Source: Cryobacterium sp. Y11
GTDB taxonomy: Bacteria; Actinomycetota; Actinomycetes; Actinomycetales; Microbacteriaceae
DNA: 64,000 nucleotides
Direction: 5' to 3'
NCBI RefSeq assembly: GCF_002929535.1
Contig: NZ_PJJO01000055.1
Span: forward strand, 62,001 to 126,000
The position numbers and the translations under genes were made by a program. Shown one piece after another: positions 9,676 to 18,657 of this stretch; position 1 is the first letter of the stretch, and every line of letters begins with the position of its first letter. Under the pieces are notes generated by a model. The model was not told where the DNA came from and did no database searches. It saw only the letters and a list, made by a program, of their open reading frames with translations.

Positions 9676-9714
9676 TCGTGTACCCGGGGGCACACGCGGG
9701 GAACCGAGGCACGG

Positions 9715-10767
9715 TCAGCCCGCGACGATGGGTGTGACGTGCCGGGGGATTTCCAACCACAGATCGACCTCGTCGTCGCCCGAGGAGTCCGGCCCGAGAG
9801 CGCACTCGGCCGGGTCGGGGCTGGACAGCCCCACCACGGTCACCGCGGTGGTCGCACTGTCGGCCGCTGTGCGCACAATGATCCTGTCGGCGCTGGTGTG
9901 CTCGAGGGCGCCGGCCAGTGCGCCAAGCACCTCGTCGAGTGCGACCCCCGCGAGATCGTCGATACCGCCCTCGTCGAGGAGCGTCACGCTGGCTCCACGA
10001 CGGCGGGCCGCCATCACCTGGTCGCGCACGGCATGATTGAGCAGGCGGCGGCCGCGAATCTCATCGCGAATGGCCGCTTCGAGAAGCCGGCATTCCTGCT
10101 GCTCGTCTTCGGTGAGCTCACCGTTGCTCGCACTGATGCGCCGAAGCATCGGCATGGCGAGGCGCATGGTCTGAGTCAGACGCACCTGCCGCTCGTAGAG
10201 GTGAGCCTCCTGGGCTGCGTGCCATCCGCTGGCCTCTCGCTCGGCTCTGGCATACTGGCGGGCATCGCGGCTGGCCTTGACCAGGGCGCGGGAGAGCAAC
10301 GCCGCAGCGAGCACCCAGACCACGCTACCGATCACGCCCAGATGACCAAGCTCGCCCACTCCGGCCCAGATCACGCTGTGGATCACTAGTACGCCAACGC
10401 CGAGCAGTGCAAGCTGAGGGCGTTTGCGAGTGGCTGTGATGGTCATCAGCGTGCCGATGGCGGCGACGTACCAGGTGGTGTAGCCGAGATTTGCCGAGAA
10501 TCCGTCTAGCTGACTGCACACGATCAGTGGGAGCGCCGTGCAAACAGCGACATTGAACAGGGCCAACGGCAGCGACATGCGCAACGGACTACTGCGCCAG
10601 ATGCTCACCACCGTCGCCACCACGAAGAGACCCATCGCTACCAAGATCGGCACCGACGACGCCGGTTCTCGGATCGAATACAGCCCGAGAATCACGTGAT
10701 AGCCGGAGAAAAAAGCGGCCACGACGAGGCTAAGTGTGCGCGAGACGACCACGGCGCCGGTCACCAT
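9715..10767 (-). CDS. Membrane protein with degenerate histidine-kinase-like C-terminus
   Basis: The 350-residue protein has about five or six membrane spans in residues 1-165, a charged linker likely to be coiled (about 166-200), and a C-terminal part that resembles a histidine kinase ATPase domain in outline. The N-box is weak ('EVLGALAGALEHTSADRIIV', without the usual asparagine) and no DxGxG box is visible, so it is probably not a working kinase. It overlaps the 3' end of the active-looking kinase gene by 7 bp and is the last gene of the regulator-kinase operon. It may be a sensor partner; this is inference. Confidence 0.65.
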   Translation of the reverse strand: MVTGAVVVSRTLSLVVAAFFSGYHVILGLYSIREPASSVPILVAMGLFVVATVVSIWRSSPLRMSLPLALFNVAVCTALPLIVCSQLDGFSANLGYTTWYVAAIGTLMTITATRKRPQLALLGVGVLVIHSVIWAGVGELGHLGVIGSVVWVLAAALLSRALVKASRDARQYARAEREASGWHAAQEAHLYERQVRLTQTMRLAMPMLRRISASNGELTEDEQQECRLLEAAIRDEIRGRRLLNHAVRDQVMAARRRGASVTLLDEGGIDDLAGVALDEVLGALAGALEHTSADRIIVRTAADSATTAVTVVGLSSPDPAECALGPDSSGDDEVDLWLEIPRHVTPIVAG

Positions 10768-12164
10768 CGTCCCCTCGCCCGGCCGACGTTGGGCACGGCG
10801 GGCACGCGGTCGGCCGGTTCGCGCGGCGCACCCCGCAGTTCGGCTGCTGAGCTGGCATCGGTCCCTGGAAGGGCGCCGGCCCGCGGCCAGCTGATCACGA
10901 CCGTCGTGCCTTGGCCGGGGCGTGACGAGACGTCGGCGACGCCGCCGACACTGATAATGCGATCGCGGATGGACACGCGCACGCCGAGGCGAGCACTGGC
11001 GACGGTGGCCGGATCAAAGCCGCGGCCGGTGTCGCTGATTTGGATGGTGCATCCGTTCTGATCGTTACCGCTGATTGTCAGGCTGCGTGATTGTGCCGGG
11101 CCGGCATGCTGCACGCTGTTGACCATCGCCTGGATGCTGGCCGAGTAGAGCGCCTCCGAGACGTACTCGGGAATGCTTAAACCGTCCACGCACTGCTGGG
11201 TGACGGTGAACTTGCCGACATCCGCTGCGGCATCACGCAGGCGCGTGGCCAGGAGTCCCACGGGCACGGTCTCGAAATCGAGGGTGCGTTCACCGCTCGC
11301 CGCCTGCAAGCGGATGATGGCGCTGCGAGCCATCGCTGCGGCCAGTTCGGCTCCCTTGGCATTTTGCACACCGGCAGCGGAGAGCAACGTCGCCAGCACG
11401 CTGTCGTGCACGATCGAGTCGACCTCGACCCGTTCGACCTCGGTCGCGTGGTGGCGCACCGCCACGGCGTACTTCGCGAGGGCAGTGAACTGGGCCGTGT
11501 CGACCTTCGCTGTCGCGTCGCGCAGCACGTAGATAATGATCAGCACGACGCCGCCAAGCAGCATGGCGTAGCAGGTGTCGAGCACCGCGAGCAGGCTCTC
11601 GGCCTCCCCACCGGAGGGGAGCATTCGCAACGCCCCGAAGGCGATCGGAGTGATGACCGTGTAGATAATGGCCCAGACCAGCGGAAAAGCGAACGCAGCA
11701 CACGATGTCGCGACGGCGCACAAATACCAGAGCCACGGTCTGTCATCGAGTACAACGGATGAGTCGTGCATGACCAGCGGCCAAATAATGAGCGCCACAA
11801 GGTAGACGACCGAGACGATTCCGGCCGTGGTGCGGATGCCGCGCCGAACCAGAGTTGCGACCACGAAAGCCACAATCGTCAGGCCAAGGACGATCGCAAT
11901 CGGCACGGCGGAGCCGGGTTTTCGATTTTCCAGCTGCCCCAGCATGAGTGGCAGCGCCTGGATGGCGAAGATGACCGATCCTGCGGCCACCGAACGCGAC
12001 AGCACAATCTCGATCTGGGCGTGACTGATCGGATTGCGCGGATGTCTGGCGCGCCCGAACAGATTGTCTGGGGCGGGCTCTGTGCCGCGCTCTGTGCCGG
12101 CGGACGCCACGGGACCCGGATGGGCGGCCCGTTTAGACACCGCGGTCACCGACGGAAGCGTCAA
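10761..12164 (-). CDS. Sensor histidine kinase (NarL-partner type)
   Basis: The 467-residue protein has about six membrane spans up to residue ~235, a short helical segment with the probable phospho-accepting histidine in 'VDSIVHDSVLATLL', and an HATPase domain with N-box 'MVNSVQHAG' and D-box 'ISDTGRGFDP'. It probably phosphorylates the LuxR-type regulator encoded just upstream, whose 3' end overlaps this gene by 32 bp. The N-terminal 45 residues are soluble and low in complexity. The signal is unknown. Confidence 0.85.
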   Translation of the reverse strand: MTLPSVTAVSKRAAHPGPVASAGTERGTEPAPDNLFGRARHPRNPISHAQIEIVLSRSVAAGSVIFAIQALPLMLGQLENRKPGSAVPIAIVLGLTIVAFVVATLVRRGIRTTAGIVSVVYLVALIIWPLVMHDSSVVLDDRPWLWYLCAVATSCAAFAFPLVWAIIYTVITPIAFGALRMLPSGGEAESLLAVLDTCYAMLLGGVVLIIIYVLRDATAKVDTAQFTALAKYAVAVRHHATEVERVEVDSIVHDSVLATLLSAAGVQNAKGAELAAAMARSAIIRLQAASGERTLDFETVPVGLLATRLRDAAADVGKFTVTQQCVDGLSIPEYVSEALYSASIQAMVNSVQHAGPAQSRSLTISGNDQNGCTIQISDTGRGFDPATVASARLGVRVSIRDRIISVGGVADVSSRPGQGTTVVISWPRAGALPGTDASSAAELRGAPREPADRVPAVPNVGRARGRW

Positions 12165-12840
12165 GTCCCGGCAGAATTCCGTCTTCGACGGCGCGGCGCA
12201 GCAGGTCGACCTTGGTCGGTGCTGGGCGTCCGACTTCGACGTACTTCACCCGGATGCGGTCGAGGTATTCCCGCGCCGTTGAGTGTGCAATGCCTAGTTG
12301 CGAGGCGACCATCTTCAGCGGCAAACCCGAGGCGTAGAGGTGCAGCACGTCGCGTTCGCGGCGGCCGAGCTGCGCCTTGGCAAAGTCACAGTCGGCGTCG
12401 ATGGCGGTGGCCCACTCGAGGTTGTTGAGCACGTCACCGCGGGCGACGGATGCCACGGCCGCCATGACGGTCGTGGTCGGCGACGACTTGGGGATGACTC
12501 CGGCGGCCCCTGCTGCGAGGGCTTCACGCACCAACGCGACTCGATCGGCGATGCTGTGTACGAGCACTGCCGAACCGGTGCCTGCTACGAGGTGCACATT
12601 GTCGGTCACGCGCGATCCGTCGCCGAGCGAGAGGTCGAGCACGATCACGTCGCACGCTCGCCCAGCGAGGCCGTCGACCAGGGCCTGCGCGGTCGCAGCG
12701 GCGACGAGCACCTCGTAGCCAGAGTTCTCACACGCGGCTTGCAATCCCAACCGCACCGATTCGTGATCGTCGACAATGCCAACCCGCACGGGGCTCTCGG
12801 CGAGGGCGGGTGACACGGGATCAGGTGTTGCGTGACTCAC
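12133..12840 (-). CDS. Response regulator, NarL/LuxR type
   Basis: The receiver domain (about residues 17-130) has the acidic pair 'VDDHE', the phosphorylated aspartate in 'VIVLDLSLGDG' and the lysine in 'VIPKSS'. The C-terminal helix-turn-helix reads 'LGRRERDVLHLYASGLPLKM' onward to 'IAHSTAREYLDRIR'. The start is GTG at 12840; AAAGGA lies about 10 nt upstream. It is the first gene of the three-gene operon and probably controls that operon or membrane-stress genes. Confidence 0.9.
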   Translation of the reverse strand: MSHATPDPVSPALAESPVRVGIVDDHESVRLGLQAACENSGYEVLVAAATAQALVDGLAGRACDVIVLDLSLGDGSRVTDNVHLVAGTGSAVLVHSIADRVALVREALAAGAAGVIPKSSPTTTVMAAVASVARGDVLNNLEWATAIDADCDFAKAQLGRRERDVLHLYASGLPLKMVASQLGIAHSTAREYLDRIRVKYVEVGRPAPTKVDLLRRAVEDGILPGLDASVGDRGV

Positions 12841-12878
12841 TGTGGGGTTGTCCTTTGATTGTCTCGTCTGAACGAGAG

Positions 12879-14195
12879 CTATTTGCTAAGAAGTGCGACG
12901 GCTTCAACGTGATGAGTATTGGGAAACAGGTCGAAGGCGCGCAGGGTCGTCAACTGGTAGCCCTGCTGCTGAAACAGCGCAACGTCGCGGGCCAGGGCGA
13001 CTGGGTCGCAGGCCACGTAGACGATTTGGCGCGGAGCAATGGCGACGAGCTGGTCGACAACGGCTTTGCCGGCGCCGGAGCGTGGCGGGTCGAGCACGAC
13101 GGTGGCGGCGGCGAGTCTGGCTCGTTCGGCGGCATTCGCTTCTTTCAGCAGACGCTGCAGAAAACGGTCGACGCGGTCGGCTTCGGCTGTGGCTCCGGCC
13201 CAGTCTTTGAGGTTGCGGGCCGCAAAGGCAACAGCCTCCGGGTCGCTTTCCACCGAAGTCATGCGGGTCGACGCGCCAAACCGGTCGCCGACGGCCGCGG
13301 CGAGCAGTCCAACGCCGCCATAGAGATCGAGGTTGGAGGCGCGCGGATCGAACTGGTCTTCATCGATGATGTTCTGCACCGCGTGATACAGGGTGTCTGC
13401 GGCCAAGGAGTGCACCTGCCAGAATCCGGAGCGGTCGAGTTCGAACTCGCGGCCGGCGACGACCTCGTGGATCAGGCCGCGCGGCACCCGCTTGGGCTTG
13501 CCGTTGGTATCTTTGGCCGAGACGAGCACCTGCACGTCGCCCTTACTCGGCGCAACCAGGTCAACCTGAGCCGCATTGTGAAAAAGTGTGTCGAGGGGGG
13601 CGCGCAGCTCCAGCTCGTGCTCGGCGAGCGGCAAGTCGTCGACGCGGATCACCCGGTGGCTGCGGGCGGCGTACGGGCCGATGGTTCCATCTGCAGCTAC
13701 GTGCAGACTCACCCTGGTGCGCCATCCAGTACCATCCATCGCGTCGCCAGGGCTGGCCTTGGCGCTGACCGCCACGGGTTCGACGACCACGTCGGTGCCC
13801 TGCCCGGCCATCCGCGTGAGCGCGTCGGCGAGTACCCGACGCTTCAGCTCGCGTTGAAAGCCGAGCTCGATGTGGCCGAATTCGGCGCCGCCGGCGCGGT
13901 CTTCTGGGGCGCGATCAATGGATGCTGCGTTCCAGATGTGCGGCTGGCGTTCGGGGGCCGCGTCGATGACCGCGACCGTCTCTGCCCGCCAGAAGCTCTT
14001 GTGATTTGCCTCGGTGAGGCGGGCCCGCACGCGTTCGCCCGGGAGGGTGTCACTGACGAAGATGACGCGGCCCTCGTGGCGGGCGATGAAGATTCCGCCG
14101 TGGGCGACGTTGGTGATATCGAGCTCGAGTTCGCTGCCGACCGTCGCCGTGGGGGTATTGACGGGGGCCGGGGGCTGGTGACTCGTATTGCTCAT
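12879..14195 (-). CDS. TrmA/RumA-type RNA (uracil-C5) methyltransferase
   Basis: The protein carries an N-terminal TRAM-like RNA-binding domain ('LDITNVAHGGIFIARHEGRV'), then an SAM-dependent methyltransferase fold. Its motifs are 'LDLYGGVGLLA', 'VVLDPPRSGAGKAVVDQL' and the nucleophilic cysteine in 'VYVACDPVALARDV'. It should methylate C5 of a specific uridine in rRNA or tRNA using SAM. I chose ATG 14195 (MSNTSHQ); the longer GTG start at 14213 adds six residues. No iron-sulfur cysteine cluster of the RlmD type is evident. Confidence 0.88.
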   Translation of the reverse strand: MSNTSHQPPAPVNTPTATVGSELELDITNVAHGGIFIARHEGRVIFVSDTLPGERVRARLTEANHKSFWRAETVAVIDAAPERQPHIWNAASIDRAPEDRAGGAEFGHIELGFQRELKRRVLADALTRMAGQGTDVVVEPVAVSAKASPGDAMDGTGWRTRVSLHVAADGTIGPYAARSHRVIRVDDLPLAEHELELRAPLDTLFHNAAQVDLVAPSKGDVQVLVSAKDTNGKPKRVPRGLIHEVVAGREFELDRSGFWQVHSLAADTLYHAVQNIIDEDQFDPRASNLDLYGGVGLLAAAVGDRFGASTRMTSVESDPEAVAFAARNLKDWAGATAEADRVDRFLQRLLKEANAAERARLAAATVVLDPPRSGAGKAVVDQLVAIAPRQIVYVACDPVALARDVALFQQQGYQLTTLRAFDLFPNTHHVEAVALLSK

Positions 14196-14279
14196 GCCTC
14201 GATGATCCCACACCGCTTCCCCGCGCGCGCGATCGGGCCTGATTGAATGGAGTGACCGACACTCTTCTCAAAGGACACC

Positions 14280-14918
14280 ATGCGTCTCTATTTGGCTTCG
14301 ACCTCTCCGGCTCGGTTGGCCCTGCTTCGAGCTTCCGGCATCGAACCGGTGTTGATCAACCCCGATGTAGACGAAGCGGCCGTAGCACAGGCGGCCGGGG
14401 CGCCGCTCGACCCGGCAACGCTCGTGCAGTTGCTGGCGCGGGCCAAAGCCGAGGCGGCGACATCCACTCAACTGGCAGAACCGCTGGACGGATTGCTGCT
14501 CGGTGGCGACTCTGTTTTCGTGCTCGACGGTATCATTTACGGCAAACCCCATACGGCCGACGCCGCCCGGGAACGTTGGGAGCGCCAGCGCGGGCGCACC
14601 GGCACGCTGTACTCGGGACACTGGCTGATCGAGCTCCGTGACGGCGTGCCCGGCCGAGCCCTCGGGGCGGTCGCCACGGCCGAAGTGACCTTCGCCGACG
14701 ACCTCGACGACGCGGAACTCGACGCCTATATCGCGACCGGGGAGCCCCTGTTTGTGGCGGGCGCATTCACCATAGACAGCCTCGGGGCACCATTTATTAC
14801 GAGCATCGTCGGGGATCCGTCGACCGTGGTGGGGCTGTCGCTGCCGACGTTGCGCCGGCTGGTGAAGAGTCTTGGACACGAGTGGCCGACCCTGTGGAAT
14901 CGCCCCGGAGCCCTGTAA
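14280..14918 (+). CDS. maf: Maf-like nucleoside triphosphate pyrophosphatase
   Basis: The 212-residue protein has the family opening 'LYLASTSPARLALLRASGI', the acidic segment 'INPDVDE', and 'LLGGDSVFVLDGIIYGKP'. Maf proteins hydrolyse non-canonical or modified dNTPs/NTPs, and septum-inhibition effects are reported for some. AAAGGA sits 7 nt before the ATG. The gene lies between the methyltransferase (divergent) and the carboxylase alpha subunit, the same neighbourhood as Rv3282. Confidence 0.92.
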   Translation: MRLYLASTSPARLALLRASGIEPVLINPDVDEAAVAQAAGAPLDPATLVQLLARAKAEAATSTQLAEPLDGLLLGGDSVFVLDGIIYGKPHTADAARERWERQRGRTGTLYSGHWLIELRDGVPGRALGAVATAEVTFADDLDDAELDAYIATGEPLFVAGAFTIDSLGAPFITSIVGDPSTVVGLSLPTLRRLVKSLGHEWPTLWNRPGAL

Positions 14919-14989
14919 TTGTAGACATCCGCAAGAATCTGACCGGTCTTTTTGTGGGAGAGAAATAAAATGGATGCGGCGCGGCCCAA

Positions 14990-14995
14990 TAGGCT
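14990..14995 (+). promoter_or_regulatory. -10 hexamer of the carboxylase alpha gene
   Basis: TAGGCT ends 8 nt before GTG 15004, giving a leaderless or near-leaderless mRNA. Confidence 0.5.
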
Positions 14996-15003
14996 AAGGG
15001 ATT

Positions 15004-16776
15004 GTGTCACTCATAACGAAGGTCCTCATCGCCAACCGAGGCGAGATCGCCGTTCGGGTCATCCGTGCCGCGAAAGACAGCGGAATTCTCTCTGTCGCCG
15101 TCTACGCCGACCAGGATCGGGACTCCCTGCACGCCCGTCTCGCCGACGAGGCATACGGCCTCGACGGCACCAGCGGCGCCGAAACGTACCTGGTCATCGA
15201 CAAGATACTGTCGATCGCCCGCCGGAGCGGCGCTGACGCCGTGCACCCTGGCTACGGCTTTCTGGCAGAGAACGCTGACTTTGCCCGCGCCGTGATCGAC
15301 GCAGGGCTGACCTGGATCGGGCCGTCGCCCGAAGCGATTGAGCAGCTCGGCGACAAGGTCTCTGCCAGGCTCATCGCCGAGAAGGTCAACGCGCCGATGG
15401 CGCCCGGCACCCTCAACCCCTGCATTGACGCGGCCGAGGTACTCGCCTTCGTCGACGTGCACGGACTGCCGGTCGCGATCAAGGCCGCCTTCGGTGGCGG
15501 CGGACGCGGCCTCAAAGTCGCCCGCACCCGCGACGAGGTCGCCGAGATGTTCGACTCAGCTACCCGCGAGGCCATTACAGCCTTCGGTCGCGGCGAATGC
15601 TTCGTCGAGAAATATCTCGACTCCCCCCGCCACGTCGAGACACAATGCCTCGCCGACAGGTACGGCAACGTCGTCGTCGTCTCGACCCGTGACTGCTCGC
15701 TGCAGCGCCGGCACCAGAAACTCGTCGAAGAGGCACCAGCGCCGTTTCTCACCGAAGCGCAGACGACCGAAATGTATCGGGCGTCCAAGGCTATTTTGAA
15801 AGAAGTCGGCTACCTCGGCGCCGGCACCTGCGAGTTTCTCATCGGCCAGGACGGAACGGTATCGTTCCTCGAGGTCAACACCCGCCTGCAGGTCGAGCAC
15901 ACGGTCTCCGAAGAGGTCACCGGCATCGACTTGGTGCGTGAACAGTTCCGGCTCGCGGAGGGTGGCGAGCTGACCTATGGTGACCCCGTCGCATCCGCTC
16001 ACTCCTTTGAATTTCGCATCAACGGAGAGGATGCCGGCCGCGGCTTTCTACCAGCGCCCGGCCCGGTGCACGTATTCAAGCCCGCCGGTGGCCCCGGTGT
16101 GCGCGTTGACACCGGCGTGCAGTCCGGCGATGTGATCAGTGGATCATTCGACTCGCTCATCGCCAAGCTCATCGTGACGGGGGCGACCCGTGAAGAGGCC
16201 CTCGAACGGTCGCGCCGCGCCCTCGACGAGTTCGAGGTCGCCGGCCTGCCAACCGTGCTGCCCTTTCACCGCAAGGTCGTGCGCGACCCGGCCTTTGCGC
16301 CGACCGACGGCAAGCCCTTCACGGTATTCACCCGCTGGATCGAAACCGAGTTTGAGAACGACATCGAACCCTGGACCGGCAGCATGGAAGATGCCGTCGG
16401 CCCGCAGAAACGCCACAGCATCGTCGTGGAAGTCGAGGGACGCCGCATCGAGGTGACCCTGCCAACCCGACTGCTGCCCGGCGGTGCGAGCGCCCGCTCC
16501 GTCGGCCCGGCGCCGAAGCGTCGGAGCGGCCTGCACTCGGTCGACACCGCAACCGGCGACGCCATCAGGGCGCCGATGCAGGCGACCATCGTGAAGCTGC
16601 TCGTCGCCGAGGGCGACATGGTCGTCAAGGGCGATCTGCTGCTCGTGCTGGAGGCCATGAAGATGGAACAGCCGCTGACTGCTCACCGCAACGGGACCGT
16701 CGGTAATGTCGCTGCCGTCGTCGGCAGCACGGTCTCGTCCGGCTCGGTGCTGCTGACGGTCTCCGACGCCGCATAG
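15004..16776 (+). CDS. accA3: Acyl-CoA carboxylase alpha subunit (biotin carboxylase plus BCCP)
   Basis: This subunit carboxylates its own biotin with ATP and bicarbonate. The order is biotin-carboxylase N-domain '[20 protein letters not shown]' (8-27), ATP-grasp with '[15 protein letters not shown]' (about 159-173), carboxylase C-domain, a linker, and a biotinyl domain ending the 590-residue chain. The biotin-accepting lysine is K553 in '[10 protein letters not shown]'. GTG 15004 fits the hexamer at 14990. Partner subunits are accD and accE upstream, and BirA modifies it. Confidence 0.96.
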   Translation: MSLITKVLIANRGEIAVRVIRAAKDSGILSVAVYADQDRDSLHARLADEAYGLDGTSGAETYLVIDKILSIARRSGADAVHPGYGFLAENADFARAVIDAGLTWIGPSPEAIEQLGDKVSARLIAEKVNAPMAPGTLNPCIDAAEVLAFVDVHGLPVAIKAAFGGGGRGLKVARTRDEVAEMFDSATREAITAFGRGECFVEKYLDSPRHVETQCLADRYGNVVVVSTRDCSLQRRHQKLVEEAPAPFLTEAQTTEMYRASKAILKEVGYLGAGTCEFLIGQDGTVSFLEVNTRLQVEHTVSEEVTGIDLVREQFRLAEGGELTYGDPVASAHSFEFRINGEDAGRGFLPAPGPVHVFKPAGGPGVRVDTGVQSGDVISGSFDSLIAKLIVTGATREEALERSRRALDEFEVAGLPTVLPFHRKVVRDPAFAPTDGKPFTVFTRWIETEFENDIEPWTGSMEDAVGPQKRHSIVVEVEGRRIEVTLPTRLLPGGASARSVGPAPKRRSGLHSVDTATGDAIRAPMQATIVKLLVAEGDMVVKGDLLLVLEAMKMEQPLTAHRNGTVGNVAAVVGSTVSSGSVLLTVSDAA

Positions 16777-16910
16777 TTCATCTCGGCGCCCCGCCTGGTT
16801 TTCGAAATGGGCCGCGTGAGCGGGTCAGGTCACATACGCGACTCGCGTGAGATCAAGGCGAGGTATCGGTGGGACCGGACGGGGCAGGCTATTCGCGGGG
16901 CGACGAGTTA

Positions 16911-16970
16911 TGCCGGTTTTCAGGAACGGATCCGAACGCTTTTCTCGGATTTGTTCCTGAAAACCGGCAT
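16911..16970. terminator. Long hairpin between convergent genes
   Basis: Two 25-bp arms (16911-16935 and 16946-16970) with two mismatches surround a 10-nt loop. The arm contains GCCGGTTTTCAGGAAC. Placed between the carboxylase and lpdA stops, it can serve as a bidirectional terminator. Confidence 0.7.
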
Positions 16971-17038
16971 TGTTTGAGCTGAGGAGCGGATGCACTGCCC
17001 CCAACCCCGCCGACGAAAGCATGCTGGGGTGTCGAGAC

Positions 17039-18484
17039 CTACAGGACGACGTGCATGGCGCGGGCGGCATCCGTTATAGAACCGGTGAGCGAGGGGTAGA
17101 CGGGGAAGGTGCGAGCCACCTCATCGACCGTGAGCCGGTGCTCAACCGCGAGGGCCAGCGGAAAGATGAGCTCGCTCGCCTTCGGAGCCACGATGACGCC
17201 GCCGATGACGGTTCCGCTGCCGGTGCGCGCAAACAGCTTCACGAAACCGTCCTTGATCCCCATCATTTTGGCACGCGGGTTGACGGCGAGCGGCAGCTTG
17301 TAGATTTCGCCCTGAGCCAGGCCCTCTTCGATCTGCTTCTGGGTGTAGCCGACGGTCGCGATCTCCGGCTGAGTGAAGATGTTCGCGGCGACGTTGCGAA
17401 TCTCGATCGGATTGACGGTATCACCCATCGCGTGGAACACCGCGGTGCGTCCCATCATCGAGGCAACGGATGCCAGCGGGATCTCGGTCGTGCAGTCCCC
17501 CGCCGCGTAAATGTTCGGAATCGAGGTGCGTGCAACCCGGTTGACCTGGATGTGCCCAGACTCGGTGATTTGCACGCCGGCCTGTTCGAGGCCGATGTTC
17601 GCGGTGTTCGGAATCGAGCCGACGGCGATCAGACAGTGGCTGCCTTCGACGGTGCGCCCGTCGTCGAGGGTCGCGACGACACCGGTCTTGGTGCGCGTGA
17701 CCGAGGCGGCACGCGACTTCGACAGCACGGTCATGCCGTTGCGCTTGAAGACATTCTCGATCACGTTGGCGGCATCGGCGTCCTCACCGGGCAACACCTG
17801 GTCACGGCTGGAGATCAGGGTGACTTTGGCGCCCAGGGCACGGTAGGCCGAAGCGAACTCTGCCCCGGTAACACCGGATCCGACCACGATGAGGTGTTCG
17901 GGGATCGCCTTGAGGTTGTACAGCTGCGTCCAGGTGAGAATGTGTTCACCGTCCGGCAGAGCGGATGACAGCACTCGCGGGCTTGCACCCACCGACACGA
18001 CGATGGTGTCGGCCTCGACGCGGTCGAAGTCCGTCGCCGTCTCGTCGCCGGAGGTTGCGACGACGATGGCGTTGGTGCCGTCAAGACGCCCGTGGCCCTG
18101 CACGAAGTGCACGCCAGCGCGGATGAGCGTGGCTTTCATGTCTTCGGACTGCTGGCGAGCGAGGGCGAGCAGTCGCTTGTTCACGGCGGCCAGGTTGATG
18201 GCCACCTCCGGACGCAGCGGCTTGCCGGTTTCGCCGCGTACGAAGAACTGCACGCCCAGATCGGTGGCCTCTCCGATGGAGTTGGACGCCTCGGCGGTAG
18301 CGATGAGGGATTTGGAGGGGACAACATCCGTTATGACGGCGGAACCACCGACACCGACGCTTTCGATCAGGGTAACATCGGCACCCTGTTGTGCTCCGGC
18401 GATGGCCGCTTCGTATCCGCCGGGCCCTCCACCTAATACTGCGATGCGTTGCTTGCGTTCAAACTCATAGGCCATGTATTCCAT
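17039..18484 (-). CDS. lpdA: NAD(P)H quinone reductase, LpdA-like flavoprotein
   Basis: The pyridine-nucleotide-disulfide oxidoreductase fold is complete: FAD loop 'VLGGGPGGYEAAIAG', NAD(P) loop 'VVGSGVTGAEFASAYRALG', second FAD motif 'IYAAGDCT' and the dimerisation domain with 'FTQPEIATVGYT'. The redox cysteine pair of true lipoamide dehydrogenases is replaced ('GGSAVITDVVPSKSLIA' has no cysteine), as described for Rv3303c, so electrons probably go to quinones rather than lipoamide. The start is ATG 18484 (481 residues) or ATG 18475; a longer frame to 18619 has no support. It is divergent from pnp. Confidence 0.88.
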   Translation of the reverse strand: MEYMAYEFERKQRIAVLGGGPGGYEAAIAGAQQGADVTLIESVGVGGSAVITDVVPSKSLIATAEASNSIGEATDLGVQFFVRGETGKPLRPEVAINLAAVNKRLLALARQQSEDMKATLIRAGVHFVQGHGRLDGTNAIVVATSGDETATDFDRVEADTIVVSVGASPRVLSSALPDGEHILTWTQLYNLKAIPEHLIVVGSGVTGAEFASAYRALGAKVTLISSRDQVLPGEDADAANVIENVFKRNGMTVLSKSRAASVTRTKTGVVATLDDGRTVEGSHCLIAVGSIPNTANIGLEQAGVQITESGHIQVNRVARTSIPNIYAAGDCTTEIPLASVASMMGRTAVFHAMGDTVNPIEIRNVAANIFTQPEIATVGYTQKQIEEGLAQGEIYKLPLAVNPRAKMMGIKDGFVKLFARTGSGTVIGGVIVAPKASELIFPLALAVEHRLTVDEVARTFPVYPSLTGSITDAARAMHVVL

Positions 18485-18645
18485 TCTCTCAACCCTCAGA
18501 CCCCGAGTACTACCGCCTGCGGGCCCACTCCGATCAGTTTGGCCCTCAAAAGGGCCCAAAACGTGCCGGAGTGCCACGACGGACCCGCTGCGGCGCGCCG
18601 ATGAGCAGAATTCACGCAAAATCGCCGCCAGATTCGTGGGGGTTC

Positions 18646-18651
18646 TAGAGT
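18646..18651 (+). promoter_or_regulatory. -10 hexamer of pnp (leaderless)
   Basis: TAGAGT ends 6 nt before ATG 18658. Confidence 0.6.
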
Positions 18652-18657
18652 GGTAAA

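Larger units (their letters stand above)
9401..9714. other. Intergenic region between accE and the signalling operon
   Basis: Besides the two terminators there is a TAGGGT hexamer at 9574-9579 embedded in an inverted repeat, CATTCGCT (9563-9570) and AGCGAATG (9585-9592). No start codon sits at the leaderless distance. See the finding on a possible small transcript. Confidence 0.45.

Noticed and set aside
12810-14246. 478-codon plus-strand open frame
   Set aside because: Antisense of the RNA methyltransferase; no domain features and a biased composition.
18485-18619. N-terminal extension of the LpdA-like protein
   Set aside because: It is Arg/Ser-rich without family resemblance, and a proper FAD-loop start follows soon after ATG 18484.
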